Below are positions 17,772 through 29,000 of a DNA stretch of 64,000 nucleotides, piece by piece. The notes under the pieces were generated by a model. It saw nothing but the letters and a program-made list of their open reading frames with translations. It did no database searches and had not been told where the DNA came from. The translations under genes were made by a program, and so were the position numbers. The DNA is from Gammaproteobacteria bacterium (lineage in GTDB: Bacteria > Pseudomonadota > Gammaproteobacteria > Pseudomonadales > Porticoccaceae). The DNA is taken from NCBI GenBank assembly GCA_018069465.1, contig JAGPUW010000029.1, positions 168,291 through 232,290 of the forward strand, read 5' to 3'. Within the stretch, counting starts at the first letter, position 1, and each line of letters opens with the position of its first letter.

Positions 17772-19781
17772 ATGGTAGGACAACACTCAAGCCCGGCTCG
17801 CTATCTTTTATTGATGCTTAGCAGCTGGCTAGTTATTTTCTTGTTTATCCGAACAGCCTTACTGATTTATCACCTAGACGAAGTCGCTATTAATCTGGCT
17901 AGCCTGCTGCAGTTATACGCTGTTGGGCTGCTCTATGATCTGGCTTTTCTTGCTTACGCAGCCCTCCCGTTGGGACTATATATTTTACTTGTTCCAAAGC
18001 GACTTTGGAGCCGAAGTGGGCATCAATGGTGGCTGCAGGGGCTATACGCTTTTAGCCTATTTATTATGCTATTTATTGCCGTTTGCGAGTGGATTTTCTG
18101 GGATGAATTTGGTGTGCGCTTTAATTTTATTTCTGTCGATTACCTGGTTTATTCTGACGAAGTACTCAATAACATTTTACAGTCTTACCCGATTTATCCT
18201 CTGCTTACCGGGCTTACTGTTATTGCACTACTCACTGCATGGTTTCTAAGAAAGCAAACAGAGTGCGCATTGTCTGCCCCCCAGCTACCCTGGCGGCAGC
18301 GCCCAGTGGGGCTTGTCCTTTTATTGGCACCTGCGCTCATCGCCAGCCTGCTCAATCAAAACCTGCGCCAGGTTGATAGCAATACTTACAGGAGGGAACT
18401 TTCGAGTAACGGCCCTTATCAATTTTTCGCGGCGTTTCGCAACAATGAGCTCGATTACCCCGAGTTTTACGCAACGCTACCCGATGCAAAAGTCGCCCAG
18501 CAACTACGCGCTGAGCTGGCTGAAAGTAATGTCAAATTCATCGGCGAAGACCCCTTAGATATTCGTCGCCTGGTCGACAACCCGGGTGAAAAACGAGATC
18601 TCAATGTCGTTTTGGTGACCGTAGAAAGCTTGAGCGCCAAGTATCTTGGTAGCTTTGGTGACCCCCGCAAGCTCACCCCCAACCTCGATCGCCTGCGCCA
18701 GCAAAGCCTATTTTTTAACAACTTTTATGCCACGGGTACTCGCACCACTCGCGGGCTTGAAGCCATCACCCTGTCTATTCCACCAACCCCGGGTAGATCT
18801 ATCGTTAAGCGCGTTGGCCGGGAGAGCGGTTTTGCCAGCCTCGGTCAACAACTTAACGAGCATGGCTACGACAGTGTGTTTCTCTACGGTGGACGGGGCT
18901 ATTTCGACAATATGAATACCTTCTTTCGCGGTAATGGCTACCGTGTGGTGGATCAAGATAGCGTGTCGCAAGAGAGCATTCACTTTGAAAATGCCTGGGG
19001 TATGTCCGATGAAGATCTTTACGACCAGGTACTTTGGCTTGCCGATGACGATCACAACAGCGGCAAGCCTTTCTTCTTACAGGTGATGACCACCTCTAAC
19101 CATCGGCCTTACACTTATCCAGAAGGCCGTATAGATATCCCCTCCGGCACAGGGCGAGCAGGTGCGATCAAATATACGGACTACGCCATTGGCCGTTTTC
19201 TCGATGCCGCACAGGACAAACCCTGGTTTGGCGAAACTATTTTTGTTTTTGTCGCCGACCACACGGCAGGTAGTGCAGGCAAGGAAGACCTACCCATTGC
19301 TAATTACCACATTCCTCTGTGGATATACGCCCCCGCTATATTGCCTCCTCGGGAGATAGACCAGCTGAGCAGTCAAATCGATCTGGCCCCAACATTGCTT
19401 GGGCTGCTCAACATTGATTACACCTCAACATTTTTTGGTTACAACCTACTGCTCGCCAATGGCCCTCCCGGTCGAGCCCTGATCGGTAATTATCAGCATT
19501 TAGGTCTGTTTGACGGGCGCGATGTGGCCATTATTGATCCCGGCGGGGAAGTGCGCATACACAGCAATGCCGTAGCGTCGAGCCGGGAACGGAAGGCGAG
19601 TTCAAATGCGCCTCTGGCAGCAAGAAATATTACTTATTATCAGGGCGCAAGTTATGCCTTGAATAAGAAGCTTCTTTTCTGGCAACAACCCAGCAGGCAC
19701 ATGACTTCAAACACTGTCATCAACGAGGCGCTTGTAGCTTCTGTAATCGGGAAGAATCCACAAAAAGAATCGGCACTATAG
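17772..19781 (+). CDS. LtaS-family phosphatidyl headgroup transferase (second copy)
   Basis: A 669-residue membrane protein with about five N-terminal helices and a periplasmic sulfatase-fold domain. Active-site segments include VVLVTVESLSAKYLGSFG, the nucleophile region TGTRTTRGLEAI and the metal site FVFVADHTAG. The ATG at 17772 has GGAGG 9 bp upstream. It belongs to the same superfamily as the gene at 10392 but is not a close duplicate. It is divergent from the two-component genes, so regulated addition of phosphoethanolamine or phosphoglycerol to LPS or periplasmic glycan is plausible. Confidence 0.88.
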   Translation: MVGQHSSPARYLLLMLSSWLVIFLFIRTALLIYHLDEVAINLASLLQLYAVGLLYDLAFLAYAALPLGLYILLVPKRLWSRSGHQWWLQGLYAFSLFIMLFIAVCEWIFWDEFGVRFNFISVDYLVYSDEVLNNILQSYPIYPLLTGLTVIALLTAWFLRKQTECALSAPQLPWRQRPVGLVLLLAPALIASLLNQNLRQVDSNTYRRELSSNGPYQFFAAFRNNELDYPEFYATLPDAKVAQQLRAELAESNVKFIGEDPLDIRRLVDNPGEKRDLNVVLVTVESLSAKYLGSFGDPRKLTPNLDRLRQQSLFFNNFYATGTRTTRGLEAITLSIPPTPGRSIVKRVGRESGFASLGQQLNEHGYDSVFLYGGRGYFDNMNTFFRGNGYRVVDQDSVSQESIHFENAWGMSDEDLYDQVLWLADDDHNSGKPFFLQVMTTSNHRPYTYPEGRIDIPSGTGRAGAIKYTDYAIGRFLDAAQDKPWFGETIFVFVADHTAGSAGKEDLPIANYHIPLWIYAPAILPPREIDQLSSQIDLAPTLLGLLNIDYTSTFFGYNLLLANGPPGRALIGNYQHLGLFDGRDVAIIDPGGEVRIHSNAVASSRERKASSNAPLAARNITYYQGASYALNKKLLFWQQPSRHMTSNTVINEALVASVIGKNPQKESAL

Positions 19782-20088
19782 CTAAATTATCTGCCCCGAT
19801 ACCTGAAGGGTAGTGCCACATGGTGCTTGAGTGGTGCTTACTTCTTACGGGTTAACCCCTCCGCAGGGTAGAAAGGCCCTATCCACCCGCTAAATCCAGG
19901 ACGTAAACGAGTGAGCACTAGAATTTTAGCCTTAAGTCCCAGTGTTACAACGAACAGCTTATTTGCAAGCAGGTACTTTTCAGCAGCCTGCTAGTGAGAA
20001 GCTATTTTAGATTGGGTAATTGCTTATGATTATCTATCATGAATAAACAGGCTCAAAATTCTTATGAGCGAAACCGAAATGCATGTGC
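19782..20088. other. Convergent intergenic region, nothing recognised
   Basis: This 307-bp gap lies between two convergent genes. It contains a perfect 10-bp palindrome GGGTTAACCC at 19849-19858, a GGGTAG/CTATCC hairpin shortly after, and a duplicated TGGTGCTT near 19821 and 19832. No T-tract terminator, tRNA or known RNA family is recognisable by eye. Confidence 0.4.
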
Positions 20089-21984
<1,896 letters not shown>

Positions 21985-22027
21985 TCAGCCGTTATCACTG
22001 CTGGGGGCATTTTTGCACTCTTTGTAG

Positions 22028-22597
22028 TTAGTGTGTGAGAAATTCGATGATGGCTGGCAGGTGCTTTTCGAAGCCGACAAAGCCGTGGTCACCACCGGGT
22101 TCAACAACGAGCTGGCAAGCGGCATATTTATCTTCAGCGAGGCGATAATCGAGCACCTCGTCGCCGGTTTGCAGCAGCACCAGGAAATCTTCGGGCTCTG
22201 TTATAGGGTCAATCTCAAAGTGCTGCAACTGGTCGAGATGCTTTTGCTCGATGCGATGCACCTCGCCGGTATGGTAGTTAGCCTGGTCGCCGAGTAAATA
22301 ATCACGACCCAGCCAGGGGCGCACCGCCGGATTGATCAACACGGCTCGACTCTGATACTTGGCCGCCAGGTAGGTCGCATAAAAGCCACCCATGGAGCTG
22401 CCAGCAAAATAAAGGGTGCCAGACAATGCGCTAACAACCGTCTCCAGCTCAGTCATTGCAAGACCGGGAAAAGGACTCAGGAAGGGGCAAACAAATGTGA
22501 TATCGGGACGCTGTTCAGCCAGCCAGGCGCAAGTTTGTCGCGCCTTGTCAGAATCTGGTGAGCTGTTGAAACCATGAATATAGACAAGTGAGGCCAC
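22028..22597 (-). CDS. yqiA: YqiA-family esterase
   Basis: A 189-residue alpha/beta hydrolase. The N-terminus reads MASLVYIHGFNSSPDSDKA and the nucleophile elbow is GSSMGGFYATYLA. The GGDHGF segment near the end supplies the catalytic histidine. The start is a GTG at 22597. It lies 52 bp upstream of parE, the same neighbour as in enterics. E. coli YqiA hydrolyses acyl-CoA and short esters; its biological substrate is unclear. Confidence 0.9.
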   Translation of the reverse strand: MASLVYIHGFNSSPDSDKARQTCAWLAEQRPDITFVCPFLSPFPGLAMTELETVVSALSGTLYFAGSSMGGFYATYLAAKYQSRAVLINPAVRPWLGRDYLLGDQANYHTGEVHRIEQKHLDQLQHFEIDPITEPEDFLVLLQTGDEVLDYRLAEDKYAACQLVVEPGGDHGFVGFEKHLPAIIEFLTH

Positions 22598-22716
22598 GAT
22601 TTTGCTTCGCCTGGGAGAAAGGCGTGATTATAGCGATTGCCGACCAATAATGAATAGAGACCCCAGTGTCTTATGCCAGCCGACTGGCAGCAAAATCCAC
22701 TTTCAATAGGCAGCGG

Positions 22717-23511
22717 CTAATACCCGGCAATCCCGTGATCGACCTTATGCTCAATGTCAGACAAGTGACGCACGCCCGTGATGAGCTGGCCGTCGGGGTG
22801 CAAGTCAATCCAGCGATAACCCGGCATGCCATCGCTCATGGCAAATTCAGCGCTGTCGGCGGCAAATTGAAAACAGGTCGATGGCGTCGTGTAAACATCA
22901 CACCCCGCCCATTGGGTAGAAAAATCCTGGTGTACATGGCCAGTGAAAAGCGCTTTAACATTACCCGCCGCCCGCACAATGCCCTCGAAATCATCGGCAT
23001 TGGAAATACGCTGTTTGTCGAGCCAATCACAGCCGACCGGCATCGGCGGGTGATGCATGAAAATCACAAAGGGTGAGTCGGGTTCAGCGCGCAGGCTTTG
23101 CTCAAGAAACATTAACTCCTCATCGACCAAGCTGCCGCCAACTTGCCCGGGGATTGCCGTATTCAAGGACAGCACCCGCCAGGCACCCAGTTCCAGTAGT
23201 GGCCAATAGGGCGAGGAAATAAAACCGCTTTGCATCACGGCAAAGTCGTCGTGATTGCCCGGCAGCCAGGCATAGGGAATTTCAAAGAACTGAGCTTGCT
23301 CTGAAAACAAACGGTAGGCGCTGTGCTTGCCCTCTGCCGCCACGTCACCAGAAACCATCATCATATCGGCGTAATCGCGGCGGGCAGAAATATCGGCAAG
23401 AATTTTACTGAAACTATCGTAGGTACAAATACCCGCTAGACGGTGATCCCGTGTCTCGCCGATGTGCAGATCGGAAATCTGCACCAGATGGCGCACCCCT
23501 CGGGCAATCAT
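22717..23511 (-). CDS. cpdA: 3',5'-cyclic-AMP phosphodiesterase
   Basis: A 264-residue metallophosphoesterase that hydrolyses cAMP and so tunes Crp signalling. All class motifs are present: DLHIG (Asp14, His16), SGDVAAEG, LPGNHDD and TGHVHQDF. The ATG at 23511 follows a GGGTGG-like ribosome site. The gene lies in the conserved parE-to-tolC block between yqiA and yqiB. Confidence 0.93.
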   Translation of the reverse strand: MIARGVRHLVQISDLHIGETRDHRLAGICTYDSFSKILADISARRDYADMMMVSGDVAAEGKHSAYRLFSEQAQFFEIPYAWLPGNHDDFAVMQSGFISSPYWPLLELGAWRVLSLNTAIPGQVGGSLVDEELMFLEQSLRAEPDSPFVIFMHHPPMPVGCDWLDKQRISNADDFEGIVRAAGNVKALFTGHVHQDFSTQWAGCDVYTTPSTCFQFAADSAEFAMSDGMPGYRWIDLHPDGQLITGVRHLSDIEHKVDHGIAGY

Positions 23512-23628
23512 TGGGCCACCCTTACTTGATAGCGTGCTTGATAGATTGCGGGGTAAGTTGCTTGATAAAAAGGCTGCCGCTCATCCGGGCTTGCCTGAAA
23601 CTGAGCAGCGCCAAGCCCGAGTAAATGT

Positions 23629-24129
23629 TTATTCGCAGGTGGTATCGAGCGTCGGCACTGGCTCACCCACGGCATAGCCATGTTGGCGGCACAGCACCAG
23701 CCATTCCTCAAGAAAATGGTTCCACTGACGCTTTTCATCAGGCTGAAACATATGTTGATTAGGGTAAGCATTTTTGGGTCGGACACCACGATTACTGCCA
23801 TAGGTAATAACTTCGGCTATTTGCGCATCATGATACAAGCGCACCGTCAGTATTGGTGGTTTGAACCAGCGAACTGTGACTGATTTATCAGTCCTTTCCG
23901 ACCGAGTGCCGAGTGGCTCAGACGCGCTAATCTGCCGCTGGCTAATAGACAACAAAGTGGTGTAAGAAGTTCGCTCCAAAACCGTTAAAAGGACTTCGGC
24001 CTCGCTGCCAAGCGACAGGCCAATGCGCCTCTGCTCCGCGCTATGGAGGTCGGGGAAGAGGGCTAACAGGCGAAAATAATTAGCCTCACAACAGGCCATA
24101 AACGCTTTTAAATCAACTCGATAACGCAA
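23629..24129 (-). CDS. yqiB: YqiB-family DUF1249 protein
   Basis: A 166-residue protein aligned by eye with E. coli YqiB: MRYRVDLKAFMACCEANYFRL at the N-terminus and the family core VRLYHDAQIAEV with DEKRQWNHFLEEWL near the end. The start is a TTG at 24129 with a GAGG ribosome site 6 bp upstream. Function is unknown. Its constant position beside cpdA and nudF is the main clue. Confidence 0.88.
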   Translation of the reverse strand: MRYRVDLKAFMACCEANYFRLLALFPDLHSAEQRRIGLSLGSEAEVLLTVLERTSYTTLLSISQRQISASEPLGTRSERTDKSVTVRWFKPPILTVRLYHDAQIAEVITYGSNRGVRPKNAYPNQHMFQPDEKRQWNHFLEEWLVLCRQHGYAVGEPVPTLDTTCE

Positions 24130-24195
24130 ATTTCGCCTCTTTAAAATTTAACATCTCTGGAAACAGCAATAGATCTAACAAGGCCCAACCCTAGC

Positions 24196-24813
24196 TCAGC
24201 TCAAGCCCGTCTGTAAGTGGTCGCGGTTTAATTGCAGCCACTGTAGGCAGATAATACTCGCCGCATTATTGCATTGCCCCGCCGCTAAAGCTTTAAGCGC
24301 CTGCTGCTCACTCATTACATGCAGCAGGATATCTTCATTCTCACTAGCCAGACCAAAGTTACCGCCCTTGTCGCGCAGATCGGCCAGGCCGCAGAACAGT
24401 TCGAGGCGCTCATTGGTGCCGCCGGGGCTAACCAGGTATTCGCAGATGGGTAGTAGCTTGACGCGATCAATACCCGCCTCCTCAACCAGCTCGCGGTTTG
24501 CCACATCCTCGGAGGTCTCACCCTCCTCGACAATACCGGCAACCACTTCGAGTTGCCAGGGCCCCTCGGGCAAACCCATGGCACCGACGCGAAATTGCTC
24601 GACCATGCCGACCAACTGTCGCTCGGGATCGTAGAGCAAAACACCCACCGCGCGCCCGCGGACAAACAGCTCGCGGGTAAACTCTCGACTCCACCCGCCC
24701 TCAAACAAGCGATGCCGCAAGTGCAGTTTCTGCATTGAGAAAAAGCCTTGATAAACCACTTCACGTGAGAGCAGCTCGACATCCCCCTCCCCCAACGATT
24801 GAATTTTTACCAT
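24196..24813 (-). CDS. nudF: ADP-ribose pyrophosphatase (Nudix)
   Basis: A 205-residue Nudix hydrolase that splits ADP-ribose to AMP and ribose 5-phosphate. The Nudix box begins at the glycine of AGIVEEGE and ends RELVEEAGI, fitting the GX5EX7REUXEEXGU pattern. Length is normal. The ATG at 24813 has a GGAG ribosome site 7 bp upstream. It is divergent from tolC, as in enterics, with a 157-bp shared promoter region. Confidence 0.94.
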   Translation of the reverse strand: MVKIQSLGEGDVELLSREVVYQGFFSMQKLHLRHRLFEGGWSREFTRELFVRGRAVGVLLYDPERQLVGMVEQFRVGAMGLPEGPWQLEVVAGIVEEGETSEDVANRELVEEAGIDRVKLLPICEYLVSPGGTNERLELFCGLADLRDKGGNFGLASENEDILLHVMSEQQALKALAAGQCNNAASIICLQWLQLNRDHLQTGLS

Positions 24814-24970
24814 GCCCTCGCTCCTTTCCTCTTTAAGTCAATTATGCGCCATCATTCGCGCAAGCAATGTATCAAAAAAAATCCATATATAGAGAGGTAC
24901 GCGGTCGTTTCTATCTGCTAAACTAGCGCGTTATCAATTACTCATCGTACAACTCTCATAGGACAAGTTC

Positions 24971-26395
24971 ATGTCAAAGCTGATCTCCAAAACACTGGGC
25001 AGCCTGTTGTTAGCGGCAAGCTGTAGCGCGCCCCTACAGGCGGAAAACCTGGCGGAAATCTACCAGCTGGCCCTAACCAACGACGCCCAATTGCGCGCCG
25101 CCCACGCCGCTTACAATGCCGGTAAACAAGCCATTCCCCGAGCCCGAGCCCGCATCTTGCCCACCCTGACCGGCAGCATTGAGCTGACCGATGGTGACGG
25201 CGATACCAGTTCCGCTCGCACACTGAACTTTCCCGGCCAAACCTTCGAAGCTGGCGCCAGTGGTAGCAATGACGACGAAACCGAGTTTTACTCGCTGTCG
25301 CTCAGCCAGCCACTGTTCGACCTGCCCGCCTGGTTTATTTTCAAACAGGGTTTTGATCTCGACAAACAAGCCACGGCCAACCTCGCCGCGGAGCAACAAT
25401 CTTTAATCGTGCGCGTAGTCGGCACTTACACCGAAGTACTGCGCACCAGCGAAGACCTGATTACCGCCAAGGCAGAACAGCGCGCCATCGGCCGCCAGCT
25501 GGAGCAAACCAAAGAGCGCTTTGAGGTCGGCCTGTTGCCGATCACCGATGTCCACGAAGCTCAGGCCGCCTTTGACGCCGCGCGAGTCAACACCCTGGAA
25601 GCTGAGGGCGCCCTCGACATCGCTTTTGAAGGACTGGAAGTGCTGACCGGCAAGCCCTACAGCGAACTGGCCGGGCTGGCAGCGGAATTTCCCATTAAGC
25701 CAACCGAGCCAGCAGATCCTGCCGCCTGGGTAGAGTTTGCCCAAAGCAACAACTTTAACCTGGCCGCAGCGCGACTGAATATGCAGGCCGCTGAGAAAAA
25801 TTCCCGGGCGAAACGCGCCGAGCACCTGCCCAAAGTTTCGGCCCACATAAACTATTCGAACTACCACCGAGAGGGTAGCTTTGATATTGACAGCGCGACT
25901 ACCAACCAGCCCTTCTCCGAGGATAATGAGCCACTGGTCTTTTCAGTGCGCATGAATGCCCCGCTGTACACCGGTGGCCTGGTCAGTGCCGAGCGTAAAA
26001 TTGCCCAGCAGAATTTCATTGAAGCCCAGGAAAACCTGCTGTTAGCAAAGCGCCAAACTACTCAGCAGGCTCGCTCGCAGCACTTAAAAGTAAGCACCAA
26101 CAGTGCTCGCGTTAGCGCCCGAGCCCTGGGTATCATCTCCGCGCAAAGCGCTCTGGAGGCCACTCAGGCGGGCTACGATGTGGGCACGCGCAACATCGTC
26201 GATCTGCTGATTTCACAGCGAGTGCTGTACCGCTCCCAGCGCGACTACGCCAATGCCCGCTACGACTATATTATCAGCATGTTTAACCTTAAAGAGGTCG
26301 CTGGCCTGCTCAGCCCCGACGACATCAACACGCTCAATACCTGGATGAAACCGGAGCTGGTGGTTGGCAAATCTGCTTCTCGAGTAAAACTGTAA
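24971..26395 (+). CDS. tolC: TolC-family outer-membrane efflux channel
   Basis: A 474-residue outer-membrane protein with a signal peptide ending near CSAPLQA (residues 18-24). The two structural repeats of the family are visible, each with long helical stretches and conserved NL/QP segments such as FYSLSLSQPLFDLPAW and FSVRMNAPLYTGGL. It forms the exit duct of type I secretion and RND pumps. Its last 62 bp overlap, tail to tail, the 3' end of waaA on the other strand. Confidence 0.95.
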   Translation: MSKLISKTLGSLLLAASCSAPLQAENLAEIYQLALTNDAQLRAAHAAYNAGKQAIPRARARILPTLTGSIELTDGDGDTSSARTLNFPGQTFEAGASGSNDDETEFYSLSLSQPLFDLPAWFIFKQGFDLDKQATANLAAEQQSLIVRVVGTYTEVLRTSEDLITAKAEQRAIGRQLEQTKERFEVGLLPITDVHEAQAAFDAARVNTLEAEGALDIAFEGLEVLTGKPYSELAGLAAEFPIKPTEPADPAAWVEFAQSNNFNLAAARLNMQAAEKNSRAKRAEHLPKVSAHINYSNYHREGSFDIDSATTNQPFSEDNEPLVFSVRMNAPLYTGGLVSAERKIAQQNFIEAQENLLLAKRQTTQQARSQHLKVSTNSARVSARALGIISAQSALEATQAGYDVGTRNIVDLLISQRVLYRSQRDYANARYDYIISMFNLKEVAGLLSPDDINTLNTWMKPELVVGKSASRVKL

Positions 26396-27653
26396 GCCTG
26401 TCCAACGCGCCGCGGTTGGCTTCGGTCACCGCGAGCGCGGCGCTAGACATCTGCTGATACGCCTCTCGATCAGCCATTAGCGCCACCACTCGCGCCGCCA
26501 ATTCACTGGCCCCGACACAAATATCTAAAGCGCCAGCCTCACTCAGCAAGCGACTCACTTCGGTAAAATTAAACAAATGTGGGCCGCTTAGCACAGGCAC
26601 CCCCCAGGCGGCGGGCTCGATCAAGTTGTGCCCACCGACATCGACCAGGCTTCCGCCGACAAAAGTAATATCGCTGGCACCACAGAAACTCAATAGCTCG
26701 CCCATGGTGTCGCCCAAGACGATCTGTACGCCGCTTTCTACCGCTGCCGTTTCACTCGCCTGAACCTCGCTGCGCCGCTGCACGCGATAGCCAGCTGCGC
26801 TGCAGAGAGCAGCCACCTCGCTAAAGCGCTCGGGATGGCGCGGCACCAACACCAGCAGTACATCGGAGCGGTGTTCGAGCACCTGTTTAAAGGCATCGAT
26901 AATAATGGCATCTTCACCCCGGTGGGTACTGGCTGCCAACCACACCGGCCTGCCGGCAGAGCCCCGCCACTGCTTTTTCAACAGCGCTGCTCTTTGTCGC
27001 AGGGCCACGTCGAGTTGCAGGTCAAATTTAATATTGCCGGTGACTTCAAGCGCATCGCGAGCAACTCCGAGCTGCAAAAAACGCTCGCCATCTTCTTTTG
27101 TTTGCGCCGCAATAGCGCTCAGCTCACGGAGCATCGGCGTGGCCAAGCGAGCCACCTTGGCATAACCCGCAGCCGATTTTGCCGACAGGCGAGCATTGGC
27201 CAGCACCACGGGAATAGCGCGCTGATGGCAAGCATGAATCAAGTTGGGCCACAGCTCCGTTTCCATAATCACCAACAAGGTTGGATGAGTACGGCTCAGA
27301 AAACGCGCAATGGCATCGGGCATATCGTAGGGCGCGTAACAGTGTGCAACGCTATCGCCAAATATTTTCGCGACCTGGGCCGACCCTGTCGGGGTCATCG
27401 TCGTTACCAGCAGCGTCGACTCGGGGTGTTGTTTTTGCAGGCGGCGAACCATCGCGGCGGCGGCGATGGTTTCCCCTACCGAAACGGCGTGCACCCAGAT
27501 GACCGGTCGCGAATCAGCCAGCCTGCCAACAAAACCGAAGCGCTCCCCCCAGCGGTGGCGATAGGCCGGCGCACGACTGCCGCGCCAAAGCAGGCGCAGT
27601 AGAATTAAGGGTAAACAGAGATAAATAAGCAGTGTATAAAGTAATCGAGCCAA
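26334..27653 (-). CDS. waaA: 3-deoxy-D-manno-octulosonic acid (Kdo) transferase
   Basis: A 439-residue inner-membrane GT30 enzyme that adds Kdo to lipid A precursor. The N-terminal anchor MARLLYTLLIYLCLPLIL is followed by RWGERFGF, VWVHAVSVGET with the catalytic glutamate, and the C-terminal VGGSLVDVGGHNLIEPAAWG. I place the start at a TTG (27653) because GGAGG lies exactly 6 bp upstream and the protein then begins as the family does; an ATG farther upstream would overlap the divergent gene. The 3' end overlaps tolC by 62 bp. Confidence 0.93.
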   Translation of the reverse strand: MARLLYTLLIYLCLPLILLRLLWRGSRAPAYRHRWGERFGFVGRLADSRPVIWVHAVSVGETIAAAAMVRRLQKQHPESTLLVTTMTPTGSAQVAKIFGDSVAHCYAPYDMPDAIARFLSRTHPTLLVIMETELWPNLIHACHQRAIPVVLANARLSAKSAAGYAKVARLATPMLRELSAIAAQTKEDGERFLQLGVARDALEVTGNIKFDLQLDVALRQRAALLKKQWRGSAGRPVWLAASTHRGEDAIIIDAFKQVLEHRSDVLLVLVPRHPERFSEVAALCSAAGYRVQRRSEVQASETAAVESGVQIVLGDTMGELLSFCGASDITFVGGSLVDVGGHNLIEPAAWGVPVLSGPHLFNFTEVSRLLSEAGALDICVGASELAARVVALMADREAYQQMSSAALAVTEANRGALDRLTVLLEKQICQPPAPVSSRY

Positions 27654-27764
27654 GCGGTGCCTCCAGGTTGGGGCAGCATACCGAGGCCGGTGGATAGCCG
27701 CAAAAGGTTTTGCACAAAGCGCTATAATCCTGCAAAGCGCAGAAGCCAGGAAAACCCCACCCCT

Positions 27765-29000
27765 ATGCCAGCAAGCTCCGATACATTGAATTCCAGCGAT
27801 AACGTACAAGTAGATATCACCATCATCGGCGGCGGCATTGCCGGGCTCTGGCTACTGCACCGTCTCTGCAAGCTCGGCTATAACGCCATTCTGCTGGAGA
27901 GCAAAGCGCTGGGCAGCGACCAGAGCGTCGCCAGCCAGGGCATGATTCACGGGGGCATCAAATACTCCCTCAGCGGTCTATTAACAGGTGCCTCAGAAGC
28001 CATTGCCGACATGCCGGGATATTGGCGCAAATGCCTGCAGGGCGAGGGAGAAATTGATCTGCGCGGCTGCAAGCTGCTCAGCGATCACTTCTATTTATGG
28101 TCGAGCGCCAGCACCACCTCGCGCTTAACGACATTTTTTGCCAGCAAGGCCACCCGCGGACGCGTCGACAAGGTCAGTGGCAAACAATTACCGCCGCTGC
28201 TGCAGGCATCAGAATTCAGCGGCTCGGTCTATAAACTCGTCGATATGGTGCTGGACGTGCCCTCCCTGGTGCGCCAGCTTGCCGAACCACTGCGCTCGCG
28301 CATTTTCCAGATCGACTGGCAAACAGCAAAATTCCAGGGCCAGCCCGACACTGGCCACGCCATTGAAATTGTCAGCGGCGCACAAACTCTGCGCCTCAAT
28401 AGCGCTGCCATCGTCCTTACCGCCGGGCAGGGCAATGGTGCCTTACTCAAGCAGCTGGGTGCCTCCAGCCCGGCTATGCAAACCCGCCCCCTGCAGCAGG
28501 TACTTGTCAAACACCGCCACCCCCACGCGTTTTTTGGCCATTGCCTCGGTGCTGAAACTACGCCCCGCGTCACTATTTCCAGCCACGCCTGTGACGATGG
28601 TAGTCAGGTCTGGTATCTCGGCGGCTCACTGGCAGAAAAAGGTGCGGGCCAAAGTAGCAACGAGTTAATCCTCTGCGCCAAGCGGGAGTTGAGTGAATTA
28701 CTACCCTGGGTCGATCTCAGCGAGGCCCAGTGGGCAACATTGGCCGTCGAGCGCGCCGAGCCACTACAACGCAATTTTGCCCGCCCCGACCAGGCCTACG
28801 CCGACTGGGCCGGCAATTGCCAGAACGTTATCGCCGCCTGGCCCACCAAGCTTACGCTGGCACCCAACTTAGCGACACAAATTGTCGACCTGTTGGCAAA
28901 AAAGGGCATCAAACCACGCTACTCTTCGCCCCTCAAGCTACCGCTCAAAACACCAAAGGTAGCACCACCGCCCTGGCAAACACTCTTTGGAGACGATTAA
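27765..29000 (+). CDS. FAD-dependent oxidoreductase (DAO/GlpD-like fold)
   Basis: A 411-residue flavoprotein. The N-terminal dinucleotide motif is DITIIGGGIAGLW, followed by QGMIHGGIKYSLSG, as in amino-acid and glycerol-3-phosphate oxidases. The start ATG at 27765 is preferred over an upstream in-frame codon because the Rossmann motif then lies near the N-terminus. A TATAAT hexamer at 27723-27728 could be its -10 element, with no clear -35. Its stop overlaps the ATG of the aldo/keto reductase gene (TAATG), so the two are coupled. The substrate is unknown. Confidence 0.82.
   Translation: MPASSDTLNSSDNVQVDITIIGGGIAGLWLLHRLCKLGYNAILLESKALGSDQSVASQGMIHGGIKYSLSGLLTGASEAIADMPGYWRKCLQGEGEIDLRGCKLLSDHFYLWSSASTTSRLTTFFASKATRGRVDKVSGKQLPPLLQASEFSGSVYKLVDMVLDVPSLVRQLAEPLRSRIFQIDWQTAKFQGQPDTGHAIEIVSGAQTLRLNSAAIVLTAGQGNGALLKQLGASSPAMQTRPLQQVLVKHRHPHAFFGHCLGAETTPRVTISSHACDDGSQVWYLGGSLAEKGAGQSSNELILCAKRELSELLPWVDLSEAQWATLAVERAEPLQRNFARPDQAYADWAGNCQNVIAAWPTKLTLAPNLATQIVDLLAKKGIKPRYSSPLKLPLKTPKVAPPPWQTLFGDD

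Noticed and set aside
23508..23801. Minus-strand frame overlapping the yqiB 3' end and the gap before cpdA
   Set aside because: Low-complexity tail (YQATYPAIYQARYQ) from CTTGATAG-like repeats, and it overlaps yqiB in another frame; no family resemblance.
27710..27728. TTGCAC plus TATAAT as a full promoter for the FAD oxidoreductase gene
   Set aside because: The two hexamers are only 7 bp apart, far from the needed 16-18 bp; at best the TATAAT alone is a -10 element.
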